Source: Planctomycetota bacterium (GTDB lineage Bacteria > Planctomycetota > Phycisphaerae > UBA1845). From it: a stretch of 64,000 nucleotides of DNA. Both the position numbers and the translations under genes were made by a program. Below are positions 23,536 to 33,068 of this stretch, piece after piece (the first letter of the stretch is position 1; every line of letters starts with the position of its first letter). The stretch spans positions 19,071-83,070 of the forward strand of contig JAUWWQ010000016.1 in NCBI GenBank assembly GCA_030616775.1, read 5' to 3'. The notes beneath the pieces are model-generated. The model saw only the letters and a program-made list of their open reading frames with translations, was not told the origin of the DNA and did not search any database.

Positions 23536-23616
23536 TTAGCCCGCGCTAAAGATCAGCCAGCCTACCCCTCGAATGTGCGACCAGGATGATTCCCGCGCAT
23601 AGGGCTAACCCAGAGC

Positions 23617-23658
23617 TTGCCCGGTTGTCTAGATCGGTGAAGATCTACATCCGGGCAA
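23617..23658. terminator. Two-tier hairpin downstream of the RND pump gene
   Basis: TTGCCCGG (23617-23624) pairs with CCGGGCAA (23651-23658). Inside, TAGATC (23630-23635) pairs with GATCTA (23642-23647) around a GGTGAA loop. It lies 80 bp after the RND stop. There is no T-tract, so if it ends transcription it is not a classical intrinsic terminator. It may instead be an RNA structural element. Confidence 0.45.
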
Positions 23659-23716
23659 AGCGCGCCGCTCGTACGGCGGTGGGGATGCCGCTCGGAGCCG
23701 ATTCGGAGGCAAAACT

Positions 23717-23947
23717 ATGCGTAGGGTAGCCTTACTCGCGGTGCTGGCCGGCCTGGCACTGGCCAATCTTGGGTGTATCGTAGTCTTAGGTTCCTGGGAC
23801 CTTCCGAAGTGCAAATATGTCGTCGAGATCGACGGAGAACTCTACACCGCCGACCTCAAGACCCACCGCCTGCAAAAGATCGACGCAGAGTGGATAACCG
23901 AGACCGAGTCAGTCACCGAAACCGAAACAGAAGCCGGCGGCGACTAG
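23717..23947 (+). CDS. Small exported protein with acidic tail
   Basis: 76 residues. The N terminus MRRVALLAVLAGLALANLGC is a signal or lipoprotein-like sequence; the Cys at position 20 lacks a canonical lipobox because Asn is at -3. A small beta-rich part (KCKYVVEIDGELYTADLKTHRLQKID) is followed by a Thr/Glu-rich tail (TETESVTETETEAGGD). GGAGGC precedes the ATG. Function unknown. Confidence 0.65.
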   Translation: MRRVALLAVLAGLALANLGCIVVLGSWDLPKCKYVVEIDGELYTADLKTHRLQKIDAEWITETESVTETETEAGGD

Positions 23948-24080
23948 CGCCGATGGGCAACCGCTGACGCGGCGTCCTGCGACCGGGCAGCAGCCTGACC
24001 GCAGGGCCGCTCGACATCCTATGGCCGCAACAGTAGTCTGGGGCCGAACGGGTACCCGGACTGCTTGAATTGACCGACCA

Positions 24081-24428
24081 ATGGATGACGCCAAAGACGC
24101 TGCCAAGGAAGCCAAAAAGGCCGCCAAGACCCAGGCCAAGCTACAGAAGAAACTAGCTAATAAAGGTGCGGAGTCGGCACGCGCCGACGCACCCTAGGTC
24201 CCGGCCTCATTGGATGCCACCGTCGAGTCGGGGACAACGCCTGCCGAACGATCAGCGGCTGCCGCGGAGCGGCAGATCACCCTCCAACGGTACCGGGTAT
24301 GGATCTCCCTGCTCATAGCCTTGCTTGCACTGGTCACTTTCCTGGTTGCCGCCAAACCATGGACCCTCCTTGACGGCTCCACCCGCCATCCTGACGTCCC
24401 CACGACCGCTGCCAACGATTCCTCGTGA
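24081..24428 (+). pseudogene. Lys/Ala-helix plus membrane-anchor gene split by an in-frame TAG
   Basis: ATG 24081 opens a 38-residue Lys/Ala-rich amphipathic helix (AKDAAKEAKKAAKTQAKLQKK) ending at TAG 24195-24197. The same frame continues without another stop to 24428: a Ser/Ala/Glu-rich linker, then RYRVWISLLIALLALVTFLVA, a membrane helix, and a short polar tail. TTG 24210 could restart the second half. The matching composition across the stop suggests a single gene interrupted by an amber codon, by mutation, sequencing error or readthrough. Two separate small genes is the alternative. Confidence 0.5.
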
Positions 24429-24506
24429 GCGAGATTGCCCGTATGGCTGGCGGCATACCACCAGCCACCATTGACCGACATCACCGGCAAGCTCAGGAGC
24501 ATGAAT

Positions 24507-25391
24507 ATGATGGACTCGACGCTCGGCATCATCGGAACCGGAATCATGGGCGAGCCGATGGCCCGCAATCTCTTGCGAGCCGGCTATACGGTGTGCGTGT
24601 ACAACCGCACGCGGGCCAAGGCCGAGGCACTGCTGACCGAGGGAGCCACCTGGAGGGACTGTCCCGCCGCCCTGGCGAAGGATGTTGACGTGGTGATCTC
24701 GATCGTGAGTGATTCACCGGACGTCGAGTCCGTCTATCTCGGACCCCACGGGGTGTGCGAGACCCTGCGCAACGGGATGTTGTGCATCGACATGTCCACG
24801 ATTGCGCCGGAGGTCACGCGGACGATTGCGGATGAAGTCAGAAAACGCGGTAGCTCCTTCGTCGATGCTCCGGTCTCTGGAGGGAAGACCGGAGCTGAGG
24901 CGGGAACACTTTCGATCATGGTCGGCGGTGACAGCCGCGATGTTGCGCGAGCCAAGGCGATCTTCGACGTGCTCGGAAAGTTGACGGTGCACTGCGGCCC
25001 GGTGGGCAACGGCCAGCTCACCAAGCTCTGCAACCAGCTACTGTGCGGGCTGAATCTTCTCGGCGTTTGTGAGGCCGTAATCTTTGCCAAACGGGTTGGA
25101 CTTGATCCCGGCACGATGCTTGAAGCGGTGTCGAAAGGGGCGGCTGGTTCCTGGGCCCTGGATAACCTCGGTCCTCGAATGCTGGCCAGGGACTTTGCCC
25201 CCATGTTCATGATCGACTTGCAGCAGAAAGATCTCCGGATTGCGCTTTTGACCGCCTTGGGAAACGGCATTCCCCTGCCGGGTACGTCCCTGGTCTCGCA
25301 ACTCCTTACAGCGAACCAGGCGGCTGGCGAGGGACGCGAAGGAACCCAGGCAATGGTGAAGACTCTGGAACGCCTCGCCCGTCTCGAATGA
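24507..25391 (+). CDS. Beta-hydroxyacid dehydrogenase (3-hydroxyisobutyrate dehydrogenase family)
   Basis: About 294 residues. ATG 24507 is placed 8 nt after AGGAG (24494-24498); ATG 24501 and 24510 are in frame. LGIIGTGIMGEPMARNL is the Rossmann NAD(P) loop, FVDAPVSGGKTGAEAGTLSIMVGG is the substrate-binding signature, and the catalytic Lys lies in GNGQLTKLCNQLL. Family members oxidise 3-hydroxyisobutyrate, tartronate semialdehyde (in reverse) or reduce succinic semialdehyde. The sequence alone does not choose the substrate. Confidence 0.9.
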   Translation: MMDSTLGIIGTGIMGEPMARNLLRAGYTVCVYNRTRAKAEALLTEGATWRDCPAALAKDVDVVISIVSDSPDVESVYLGPHGVCETLRNGMLCIDMSTIAPEVTRTIADEVRKRGSSFVDAPVSGGKTGAEAGTLSIMVGGDSRDVARAKAIFDVLGKLTVHCGPVGNGQLTKLCNQLLCGLNLLGVCEAVIFAKRVGLDPGTMLEAVSKGAAGSWALDNLGPRMLARDFAPMFMIDLQQKDLRIALLTALGNGIPLPGTSLVSQLLTANQAAGEGREGTQAMVKTLERLARLE

Positions 25392-26310
25392 AGGCCCGGC
25401 GAGAACGCCACAATTCGGTCGGCGGCTTTTTCTGGGTTATTCACCCGGTCGGTATCGTGGCCGGTGACATTGCCACTCGAGACTGGTCGGTCACCAGTTA
25501 GATGGTTTGAGAGTTTTAACAGGTGTGATGCCGGATATATACAAACATCCGGCTCCGCCACCCCGGCCCAGGCGCGTCGCCGGATGTTTCTCCCCCTCCA
25601 CAATATCTCACAGGCTCCTGGGTGTTCGCCACGATTGATTGGCTTAACCAAGTCGCCCGGCAGGGAAAGTCTTGCCCTGCGCACACCCCGCACATATTAG
25701 ATTCTTTCCCCTCCTAGCTTGTCCCCTCGTTATCCGGATCCGAATATGACAACTAGCTGACGCTCCGCCCGCGAACGGACTTCCTCAATCAGCCACTTGA
25801 ACATCCCGCATATTACCCGGATACTCCGATCATTGTCAAACCTATATTTCCCACATTCTCATTTTTTTCTAGTTGCTCATCTTGAACAACCCCGTGCTAA
25901 ACGCGTCAACGGACTACGCTGAGGCAGCAATACAAGAAACTCACAGGCGCCGCCGCGCAACCCAGAGTCCAGTCACAATGTCAACCAGCGCTTGCTAGGG
26001 CACTGATCCAGCGTTATTCTTGCCACCCGCCGAGCCATGGCCGTTGAACGCAAGGATTTGTGAGTTTCCGGATGCTGTGCTCCGAATGCGTCCAGTCCAC
26101 TCTCGCCGCTGCCAAGCGGAACAATGCCGGCCTAGCCCTTCGACGGTCGTGATCGGCAGCTCTGTGACGAGCTCCACGTCCTATCTGGTAAAATAGTTAA
26201 ACTAAGCCCATCTTCACCCTGGAGACGTGAGGGTGCAGCCTCCAGCCCGCGCTCGTTACGGTGCATTGCCGCCGGGCTGCCATTGGCTATGCAGAGCCCG
26301 ATGTCCGTCC
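25392..26310. other. Gene-free stretch
   Basis: About 920 bp between the dehydrogenase and the end of the ClC gene with no convincing coding frame. GCCGGAT (25530-25536) and ATCCGGC (25547-25553) form a hairpin with a 10-nt loop, and a third GCCGGAT follows near 25578. The part around 25700-25900 is clearly more AT-rich than the surroundings. No tRNA-like cloverleaf or known riboswitch recognised. Confidence 0.5.
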
Positions 26311-28137
26311 TCACATGGTTTGGCGGTCCAGTTCCTCCTGGTAGCGGCGCATAACGGCCTGACGGGTGATCAGGCCTTCGACGTGCGTACTGTCGGTCGG
26401 ATCAGCCACGGGCAGCGACTCGACGTCGCTGCGGGCGAACTTGTCCAGGACTACGTCGAGGGTCTCACGAGTCGTGACAGTGGGTACACCCGAACGGAGC
26501 AGCTCGCCAACGAGCAACAGCGAGACCGCCTCCGGCTGCAAAAGGGCCGTACGCACGTCCTGGCCCGTCACCATTCCCTGGTAGATGCCTCGTTCGTCGA
26601 CGACCACGAAGTCGACGGCGTCGGTCTTCCCGGCCACCTCGATCAGAGTCTGCAGCGGATCCTCGGGATGGACGCACTGGGCACTTAGCCGTTCCACCTC
26701 ATCGACCGTGATGCGCCGAAGGATGGTGAGGTCCGTAACCGTCCCTACACGTACGCCTCGGCGTCGCAGCTTCAGCGTGTAGATGCTGTCACGAAGCAGG
26801 AACTGCGCCCCTGCTGTCGCGATAATCGCGGCGAACATTACGGGTAGAATAACCTTTGGTTCGCGGGTCATCTCGTACAGCATGACGATGGCGGTCAGCG
26901 GGGCGTGCGTCGTGCCTGCCACCAGGGCTGCCGCTCCGACCAGCGCGTAGGCATTCGCGCTGGACACGTGGATCACACCCAGCTTGGCTAGCGTCAGACC
27001 GAAGGCGCCCCCCAAAGTGGCCCCCAAGAGCAACGACGGGGCGAAGACGCCGCCCGACCCTCCGCTGCCAAGCGTGAAGCAGGTGGCAAGAAGCTTCACG
27101 GCGAACAGCACCAGCAATCCGATTATGGTCATCTGGAACAGGTCTCGACCGAGGGTGGCTTGAATCGCCGGATAGCCGTTACCGAAGAACCCCGGCATCT
27201 GATGGGAGCCGGCCGCCCACACGTACACCATCCCGGTGATTCCCAGGCCGATCGCCCCAAGAGCCGGCTTGTACTGCTCGGGGAACTTGATCCGGTCAGC
27301 CAAGTCCTCGGTAAGGTAGAGCCCACGAATGAACACGACCGCCGCCAAGGCACTGAGAACGCCCAGGATCAGGAACAATGGGAGCTCGACACCGACGAAC
27401 TCATAACCGACGTCGCGCAGGACCTGGACCTCGAAGATAGCCGCATCTTCCAAGCGCAGGGCGTGCATGACCGAGCAACTGATCACGCTGCTGAAAACGA
27501 CGGGTGAGAACGTCCGAAACGAGAAATCCTTGAGGAAAATCTCCAGCGCAAAAAGCACGCCGGCAATCGGAGCGTTGAAGATAGCGGCGATACCCGCAGA
27601 GACCCCGCAGGCCACCACGATGCCCCGCTGCCGCCGCTGGATTCGAAGGGCTTGCCCGACACTGCTCCCGATGGCCGCTCCGATTTGGATGATGGGCCCT
27701 TCCGTCCCCGCCGATCCCCCTGACCCGATGGTCAAGGCGCTGGCGACCGCCTTGGCCGCTGCCACTCGGGGGCGAATCTCGCCCCCCTTGCGATAAAGGG
27801 CGTCCATCACCTCGGGAACGCCGTGGCCTTTGGCCTCACGAGCGAAGAAGTAGGTGATGTGGCCAACCACAACGGCTCCGATCGTGGGCAGCAGAACGAG
27901 CATCCACGCCCGGCCCGCGTATAGCCCGCCGTATTCCCCGTGACCGTACGCATACTCCCGTGCGATCTCGATCAAGTAGAAAAACAGGTGGGCAAAGATC
28001 CCCGTTGCAGCCCCGATAAGGATCGAGACCAGGATCAGGAACGTCTCGTCGGCAACACCGATTCTCGTGATGGCCTGGCGGAAGCGGATACGAAGCCGCT
28101 GGCTGCGAACCGCAAATCTCTTCAACTGACGGGTCAT
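26311..28137 (-). CDS. ClC-family chloride channel or proton/chloride antiporter with CBS domains
   Basis: About 608 residues from the ATG at 28137 (frame open to 28224). About ten membrane helices. The anion-selectivity segments are visible: GSGGSAGTEGP (the GKEGP-type motif with the gating Glu), then GSGGSGGVFAPS. The gating Glu argues for a transporter or a Glu-gated channel. The cytoplasmic C terminus (about residues 490-608) holds two CBS motifs (VDFVVVDERGIYQGMVTGQDV and ESLPVADPTDSTHVEGLITR), usually nucleotide sensors. Divergent from the carbonic anhydrase-like gene, with almost no spacer. Confidence 0.93.
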   Translation of the reverse strand: MTRQLKRFAVRSQRLRIRFRQAITRIGVADETFLILVSILIGAATGIFAHLFFYLIEIAREYAYGHGEYGGLYAGRAWMLVLLPTIGAVVVGHITYFFAREAKGHGVPEVMDALYRKGGEIRPRVAAAKAVASALTIGSGGSAGTEGPIIQIGAAIGSSVGQALRIQRRQRGIVVACGVSAGIAAIFNAPIAGVLFALEIFLKDFSFRTFSPVVFSSVISCSVMHALRLEDAAIFEVQVLRDVGYEFVGVELPLFLILGVLSALAAVVFIRGLYLTEDLADRIKFPEQYKPALGAIGLGITGMVYVWAAGSHQMPGFFGNGYPAIQATLGRDLFQMTIIGLLVLFAVKLLATCFTLGSGGSGGVFAPSLLLGATLGGAFGLTLAKLGVIHVSSANAYALVGAAALVAGTTHAPLTAIVMLYEMTREPKVILPVMFAAIIATAGAQFLLRDSIYTLKLRRRGVRVGTVTDLTILRRITVDEVERLSAQCVHPEDPLQTLIEVAGKTDAVDFVVVDERGIYQGMVTGQDVRTALLQPEAVSLLLVGELLRSGVPTVTTRETLDVVLDKFARSDVESLPVADPTDSTHVEGLITRQAVMRRYQEELDRQTM

Positions 28138-28211
28138 AGCACTTGGTATTGACTCTCGACCACAAACGAACCGAGCACCGTAACAACCGGCGTCTACCGC
28201 CGCAAGAAGAC

Positions 28212-28841
28212 ATGCAGGCATCAACGAGATTTGTATTGCGACCCGCTCCTCTCACCTGGACCCGCGCTCGCTACGGCATGGGGCTCGCCGTCCGGCTGTT
28301 GAACGTCTATAATGGCTTCGTGGGCCGGATGATCCAACCGTCACAGGGGCGTGATGTCTACATCGCTCCGACTGCATACGTAGGCGGTGACGTGCGTTTG
28401 GGCGATCAATCAACAGTGATGCACTTCGTCGTCATCCGCGGTGATATTGCACCGATCCGTATCGGGGCGCGCGTCAACGTTCAGGACGGCGCCGTTCTGC
28501 ACACCGCGGATGGGACTCCCTTGGACATTGCCGACGACGTCAGCATCGGTCACCGGGCCGTCGTGCATTGCCGAAAGGTCGGCCCGCGAACACTCATCGG
28601 GATCGGGGCGATCCTATTGGATGATTGCCAGATCGGCGCCTGCTGCATTATCGCCGCTGGGACCGTGGTAGCTCCGGGCACTACGATTCCAGACGGTTCG
28701 GTGGTGATGGGGGTGCCTGGCCAAATCGTCCGGGAGACCAGCGAAAGCGACCTGAACACGATCGACCAGGCCGTACAAAGCTATATCAAGATCGGCCGTG
28801 TTCATGGCACAGGGCGATACCCCAATATTGCCGCGTCGTGA
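28212..28841 (+). CDS. Gamma-class carbonic anhydrase-like hexapeptide-repeat protein
   Basis: About 209 residues from ATG 28212; ATG 28278 and 28329 are also in frame and no start has a strong SD. A left-handed beta helix begins at VYIAPTAYVGGDVRLGDQST. VVIRGDIAPIRIGARVNVQDGAVLH carries the family Arg/Asp/Gln and a zinc-ligand His, and SIGHRAVVHCRKV the remaining His residues. The end (GVPGQIVRE) is typical of YrdA/PaaY proteins. Whether it hydrates CO2 is unknown, as many members are inactive on CO2. Divergent from the ClC gene, which may handle linked anions. Confidence 0.87.
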   Translation: MQASTRFVLRPAPLTWTRARYGMGLAVRLLNVYNGFVGRMIQPSQGRDVYIAPTAYVGGDVRLGDQSTVMHFVVIRGDIAPIRIGARVNVQDGAVLHTADGTPLDIADDVSIGHRAVVHCRKVGPRTLIGIGAILLDDCQIGACCIIAAGTVVAPGTTIPDGSVVMGVPGQIVRETSESDLNTIDQAVQSYIKIGRVHGTGRYPNIAAS

Positions 28842-29193
28842 CCGAATCCAGACCGGGTGGTGGTGTCGCCGTCCACTAGCGTCCCGTATAGCCCGCTGGG
28901 CGGACCGCAGCAGGTGATCCAGGGCCGGATCTTGCCATAACCTTAGGTTCGCTGCGTGGTTATAAATAGCGGGTGAAATTGCAATGGCCGAGGCAACGCT
29001 TATGGGACACACTACACAGGGACGACCCACCCCCGGGGATGGCGGGCCTCCCCGTACCGCCCTGTGTGAAACTCGGAGTTTATTGCAAACTCCATCCAGC
29101 CTGGAACGTCTGTAAAGATAGGCAGAAGGCGTAACTGCCAGTTCGTTGGAGGCCCTCGGGTGGGCGTCAGCCCGATAGGAAAAGCCGTCACCG
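28842..29193. other. Leader region of the kinase gene with a long inverted repeat
   Basis: No gene is visible. ACACAGGG (29014-29021) and CCCTGTGT (29060-29067) bracket a 38-nt GC-rich segment that can itself fold (CCCCCGGGG, GGCGGGCC). The structure would lie in the 5' untranslated part of the kinase mRNA and could act as an attenuator, or simply be another palindromic element. Confidence 0.45.
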
Positions 29194-31578
29194 GTGAGCC
29201 AGGGATCTGACAATCAATCTGCAGGCGACGGCGGGCATGCGCCGGACGCGTCGACGCCCCAGCCGACCATCCTGGGCGATTTCGAGCTTCGTGGGGAGAT
29301 CGGCCGGGGCGGGATGGGTACGGTGTACGAGGCCTGGCAGCGGTCGCTCAAGCGCACCGTGGCCGTGAAAGTCCTGGGCCATCAGGTCAGCTCCTCACCT
29401 GCGGCTGTGCTGCGTTTTCAGCGTGAGGCGCAGGCGGCCGCCAGGCTACGTCACCCCAACATCATCCCGATCTTCGCCCTTGGTGAGGAGGAGGGAACCT
29501 ACTATTACTCCATGGAGCTTATTGACGGGCGTGGCCTTAACGCGATCATCGCCGAGAGCCGCGATCGCCAGGTTGCTGATACCGCCACTTCCGATCTCGC
29601 CGAGACGCTTCCGCTGGGCACCGCTGCCAAAAGCGGGGACCGCGCCGTGGGGTCTACCGATGGGCAACCCGTGGCCGACCGCTCGGATCTCGAAAAGGAT
29701 ACGGAGGCTGCGCCGAGTTCCTATTCCGAGGCTCACACCTCGGAGGAATACTTCACTACCGTCGCGCAACACATCGCTGCGATTGCCGACGCGTTGGGTT
29801 ATGCCCATCAACAGGGCGTGATCCATCGTGACATCAAGCCGCACAATTTGATTCTAGGTAGTGACGGCAAAATGAGTATCTCTGATTTTGGCCTGGCGCG
29901 GCTCGCGGAGCAGCCCGGCGTCACGATCACCGGTGAGCTGATCGGTTCGCCGCTCTACATGTCGCCGGAGCAGGTCAAGGGTGACCCCACCAAGGTGGAT
30001 CATCGCACCGATATCTGCTCACTCGGTGCGACAATGTACGAATGGCTTACGCTCACGCCGCCATACCCTGGAAAGACACGTGAGCAGGTCATCAGCAAGA
30101 TCCTAACGTCGGAGCCCGCACCACTGCGGGCGCACAACCCAACTATCCCTATAGACCTGGAGACCATCTGCCTGAAGGCGATTGAGCGGGATCGTCACCG
30201 GCGCTACCAGAAGGCCGAGGAGCTGCGTGACGATCTTACGCGGTTCATTGGCAACCAACCCATCAGGGCAAGACGGGCCGGCCTGGGGACAAGGGTGACG
30301 AGGTTCATCGCCCGTCATCAACTCGCGTCACTCGGTACGGCAGCGGCACTAGTTGCGCTGACCCTCGGGTTGGCGTTGTTGTCCAAACATCGTGAGGTTG
30401 CGTCGCAGACGGCAGCCGCCGAACAGGCCGATAGAGTCCTCGATGTGTTCAGCAAGCTCCCGCTCGAGATCGGCGGTCCCCTTCGCGTAGCGGAGGCCGC
30501 CGTTCCAATGCTTGAAGGCGTCATTCAAAGCAGGCAGGACATGCTGGGCCCAGAAGGCGAGGCTCAGCCCGAAGGGGCCAACCCTGCCGCCGTGAGTACG
30601 CCGCTGGGGATTGCCCGACGGGCTGTGGGCGAGTTCTACCGGGCCGTTGCCCCCGAGGGTTGGCCGGCCTCGGCCGGGGGTCAGCCGGCCGAATCTTCGG
30701 CCCTCGTGAGGCTGGCGGTCGAACGTTGGGAGGCAGAGCCCGCTGTGGCTGCCGAGCTTTTGGATGCCCATTTGGAGCGGCAGCCGATCGATTTTCCGGC
30801 TAGGCAACTGCGTACGGCCCTGCGTGGCCGGCTCGGGCGGTACCAGGAGATGCTGGAGGATGCAGAGGGCCTGGTTCGGCTACGACCCGATCAGCCAAAT
30901 GCCTTTGCGTGGCGGGGGCTCGCCAATCTGCTCCTCAGGCACAACACACAAAGCCTGTCCGACCTGGACCGAGCAGCTGAGCTTGGCGGATTCCCGCCCT
31001 GGACCGCGACACTTCAAGGGCTTACCCTGGCTCAGGCCAACCGGTGGATCGAAGCCATTTCGGCTTTCGACGACGCTCTGGAGGCTGAGCCTGATCTTGT
31101 CGTGGCACTTCTTGGGCGGGCGAGCGCCCGAGCGAGCCTGGGCAATACAGTCGGAGCCGTAACCGACCTCACGCGCGTCATCGAACTCGAGCCCGAAAAC
31201 GCCGACACGTTGGCACTGCGCGGCGATCGTAACGTCGAGCTGCAAGACTATAAGGCTGCAGAACGCGACTACGAACGAGCCATGGAGATCGCCGGGCAGA
31301 CCCCCTCGATGGTGGTCCGATATCTGTTCGCTCTCTCTCGCAGCAGGGACTTGATGCAACGAAGCGGGGAGGAGCCCCAGCCTCTCGGAGACCGCGATCT
31401 GGAGACCGAGCCGGTCGGGTCGCCCGACAGGTCATCCTCGGCCAGCCCGGTGTTTGACTGGTTGTCCCGCCTGTTGTCACCACATCATCCGTGGCAGCCG
31501 AGGGTAACGCAGACAGCGGCAGGATCGAGGCACATCAGCTTTCGCCTCGGCGGTCGCAGACCGCTGGCAGCACGGTGA
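29194..31578 (+). CDS. Ser/Thr protein kinase with membrane anchor and TPR-like sensor domain
   Basis: 794 residues, GTG start. The kinase domain covers about residues 30-355: glycine loop IGRGGMGTVYEA, ATP Lys K59 (VAVKVL), catalytic HRDIKPHN (D213), DFG at 231-233 and MSPEQ of the activation segment. Between the hinge and the catalytic loop is an extra polar segment of about 60 residues (120-183). One membrane helix (377-396) leads to a Leu/Ala-rich C-terminal half with TPR-like units (for example AVTDLTRVIELEPENADTLALRGD). This PknB-like design places the TPR part outside the cytoplasm, probably to bind partners. The ArfB-like gene follows directly. Confidence 0.93.
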   Translation: MSQGSDNQSAGDGGHAPDASTPQPTILGDFELRGEIGRGGMGTVYEAWQRSLKRTVAVKVLGHQVSSSPAAVLRFQREAQAAARLRHPNIIPIFALGEEEGTYYYSMELIDGRGLNAIIAESRDRQVADTATSDLAETLPLGTAAKSGDRAVGSTDGQPVADRSDLEKDTEAAPSSYSEAHTSEEYFTTVAQHIAAIADALGYAHQQGVIHRDIKPHNLILGSDGKMSISDFGLARLAEQPGVTITGELIGSPLYMSPEQVKGDPTKVDHRTDICSLGATMYEWLTLTPPYPGKTREQVISKILTSEPAPLRAHNPTIPIDLETICLKAIERDRHRRYQKAEELRDDLTRFIGNQPIRARRAGLGTRVTRFIARHQLASLGTAAALVALTLGLALLSKHREVASQTAAAEQADRVLDVFSKLPLEIGGPLRVAEAAVPMLEGVIQSRQDMLGPEGEAQPEGANPAAVSTPLGIARRAVGEFYRAVAPEGWPASAGGQPAESSALVRLAVERWEAEPAVAAELLDAHLERQPIDFPARQLRTALRGRLGRYQEMLEDAEGLVRLRPDQPNAFAWRGLANLLLRHNTQSLSDLDRAAELGGFPPWTATLQGLTLAQANRWIEAISAFDDALEAEPDLVVALLGRASARASLGNTVGAVTDLTRVIELEPENADTLALRGDRNVELQDYKAAERDYERAMEIAGQTPSMVVRYLFALSRSRDLMQRSGEEPQPLGDRDLETEPVGSPDRSSSASPVFDWLSRLLSPHHPWQPRVTQTAAGSRHISFRLGGRRPLAAR

Positions 31579-31582
31579 GTCC

Positions 31583-32041
31583 GTGGTCAGGCCAGAGAAA
31601 GAACCGTGCGGTCCGATAGACGCTCTCAGGCGGTGCATCCCCGTCGGACAGCTCTCGTTCCGGTTTGCGCGCAGCCGCGGCCCCGGCGGGCAAAACGTCA
31701 ACAAGGTGAGCACTCGTGTTACCCTGCGATTCGATCTTGCCGGAAGTGATGCACTGAGCGAGAGTGAAAAACGACGGATCCGCGCGAAGCTGTCCGGAAG
31801 GGTGACAAAGGACGGTCACCTTCGCGTCGTCTCCATGCGTCATCGCAGCCAAGGGGCTAATCGCCACGCCGCTATAGACCGGTTCTACGAGTTGCTTGCA
31901 CAAGCCCTTTCCCGACCGAAACCCCGCAAGCCGACCCGAGTGCCACCCGCCGCTCGCCGGCGGCGTTTAAGCGACAAACGTCTTCGAAGTCGCCGTAAGC
32001 GGCAGCGCTCGGCCCGATCTGGCGACGATGCCGAAATGTGA
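31583..32041 (+). CDS. arfB: Ribosome-rescue peptidyl-tRNA hydrolase, ArfB-like
   Basis: 152 residues, GTG start 4 nt after the kinase stop. FRFARSRGPGGQNVNKVSTRV contains the GGQ motif that enters the peptidyl-transferase centre, followed by the class I release-factor fold (SESEKRRIRAKLSGRVTKDGHL). No codon-recognition domains are present. The tail is very basic (KPRKPTRVPPAARRRRLSDKRLRSRRKRQ), as in ArfB/YaeJ, where it fills the empty mRNA channel of stalled ribosomes. Good match in length and layout. Confidence 0.92.
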   Translation: MVRPEKEPCGPIDALRRCIPVGQLSFRFARSRGPGGQNVNKVSTRVTLRFDLAGSDALSESEKRRIRAKLSGRVTKDGHLRVVSMRHRSQGANRHAAIDRFYELLAQALSRPKPRKPTRVPPAARRRRLSDKRLRSRRKRQRSARSGDDAEM

Positions 32042-32106
32042 GGTGGTCGCCCTTTTACCACCGTACCTCGGCCCGCGGCAGCAAACGGTCACGAACCGGC
32101 TGTGGC

Positions 32107-32862
32107 TCAGAGTTGATCGCGGGCCTTAGGTGGCTGACTGGTGACGGCTTCTCTTCGCGGCGTTGTCCTGCGAATATCCTTGTGCAGAACGAACAGCTCC
32201 TTGAAAGCGCGGAGAATCACCCGGATATTCGCACCTGTCTGCTCACCGGCCGTGCGCGGATAGTGATGAACACCGATTTGCCCGATCGTGTACCCCAGCC
32301 GTTTGGCCCGCGCGAGAACCTCGGCGTCGATCAGGGCGCTGCGCGATTTCATCTCGATCTCATCGAAGAGCTTGCCCGGGTAGATCTTGAAGGCGCAGTC
32401 AATGTCGCGAAGCCGCATTCCGAAGAGGAGATTTACCAGCATCGTCCAACAGAAAGCGTTTACTTTCCGAATTAGCGGATCCTGGCGATTCAGGCGGTAG
32501 GCACTGACGATATCATACCGATCGAGCAGTGGGAACAACTTTTCAATTTCTTCGAGATCGAATTGCCCGTCCCCGTCGGTGTAGAACACCCAGGGTTTGC
32601 CCGCCTCACGAAAGCCCCGCTGTAAGGCGCCGCCGTAACCAAGGTTTGGGTGATTGTGGACGGCGCGCACTTCCGGGTGCCGGTCGGCAAGGACATCGGC
32701 TATTTCGCCCGTGCGATCGGTGCTGCCGTCGTCGACGATGATGATCTCGAAATCATCGCTGATCCGCCGGAGCACCCGCAAAGCCTTTTCGGTCAGCGCC
32801 TCGACAATGATCTCTTCGTTGTAGCACGGGAAGAAGACGCTGATTGATAGTGGTATTCGCAT
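32107..32862 (-). CDS. Family 2 glycosyltransferase (polyprenol-phosphate sugar transferase type)
   Basis: About 251 residues, start probably at the ATG of MRIPLSISVF (32862). A GT-A fold with PCYNEE at the start, IIIVDDGSTDRTGEI (nucleotide binding) and FYTDGDGQFDLEEI (the DxD region). RLRDIDCAFKIYPGKLF and the Arg-rich HHYPRTAGEQTG are as in DPM1/GtrB-like enzymes. It lacks C-terminal membrane helices. Likely transfers a sugar from a nucleotide donor to polyprenyl phosphate. Confidence 0.9.
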   Translation of the reverse strand: MRIPLSISVFFPCYNEEIIVEALTEKALRVLRRISDDFEIIIVDDGSTDRTGEIADVLADRHPEVRAVHNHPNLGYGGALQRGFREAGKPWVFYTDGDGQFDLEEIEKLFPLLDRYDIVSAYRLNRQDPLIRKVNAFCWTMLVNLLFGMRLRDIDCAFKIYPGKLFDEIEMKSRSALIDAEVLARAKRLGYTIGQIGVHHYPRTAGEQTGANIRVILRAFKELFVLHKDIRRTTPRREAVTSQPPKARDQL

Positions 32863-33068
32863 CGACGGATCAACCAAAGGACACCGTCTCACCCATGCGT
32901 GGGTGGAAACCGAAAGCCGTCATGGGCGGGCTTGTCGGCCGTCAACATCCAGGCAGTCACACGCAAACGTCTTGCAATCGTAGCGATCGATCGCGGGCCC
33001 TTCAACTCATGGCGGATGCGATCGGTCCTGCGTGACTGTGCTACGGAAAGACCGCGATGTGGCGGCGT

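Noticed and set aside
25700..25990. Possible RNA gene in the AT-richer gap
   Set aside because: No tRNA arms, no conserved riboswitch elements and no strong stem beyond the small GCCGGAT hairpin at 25530.
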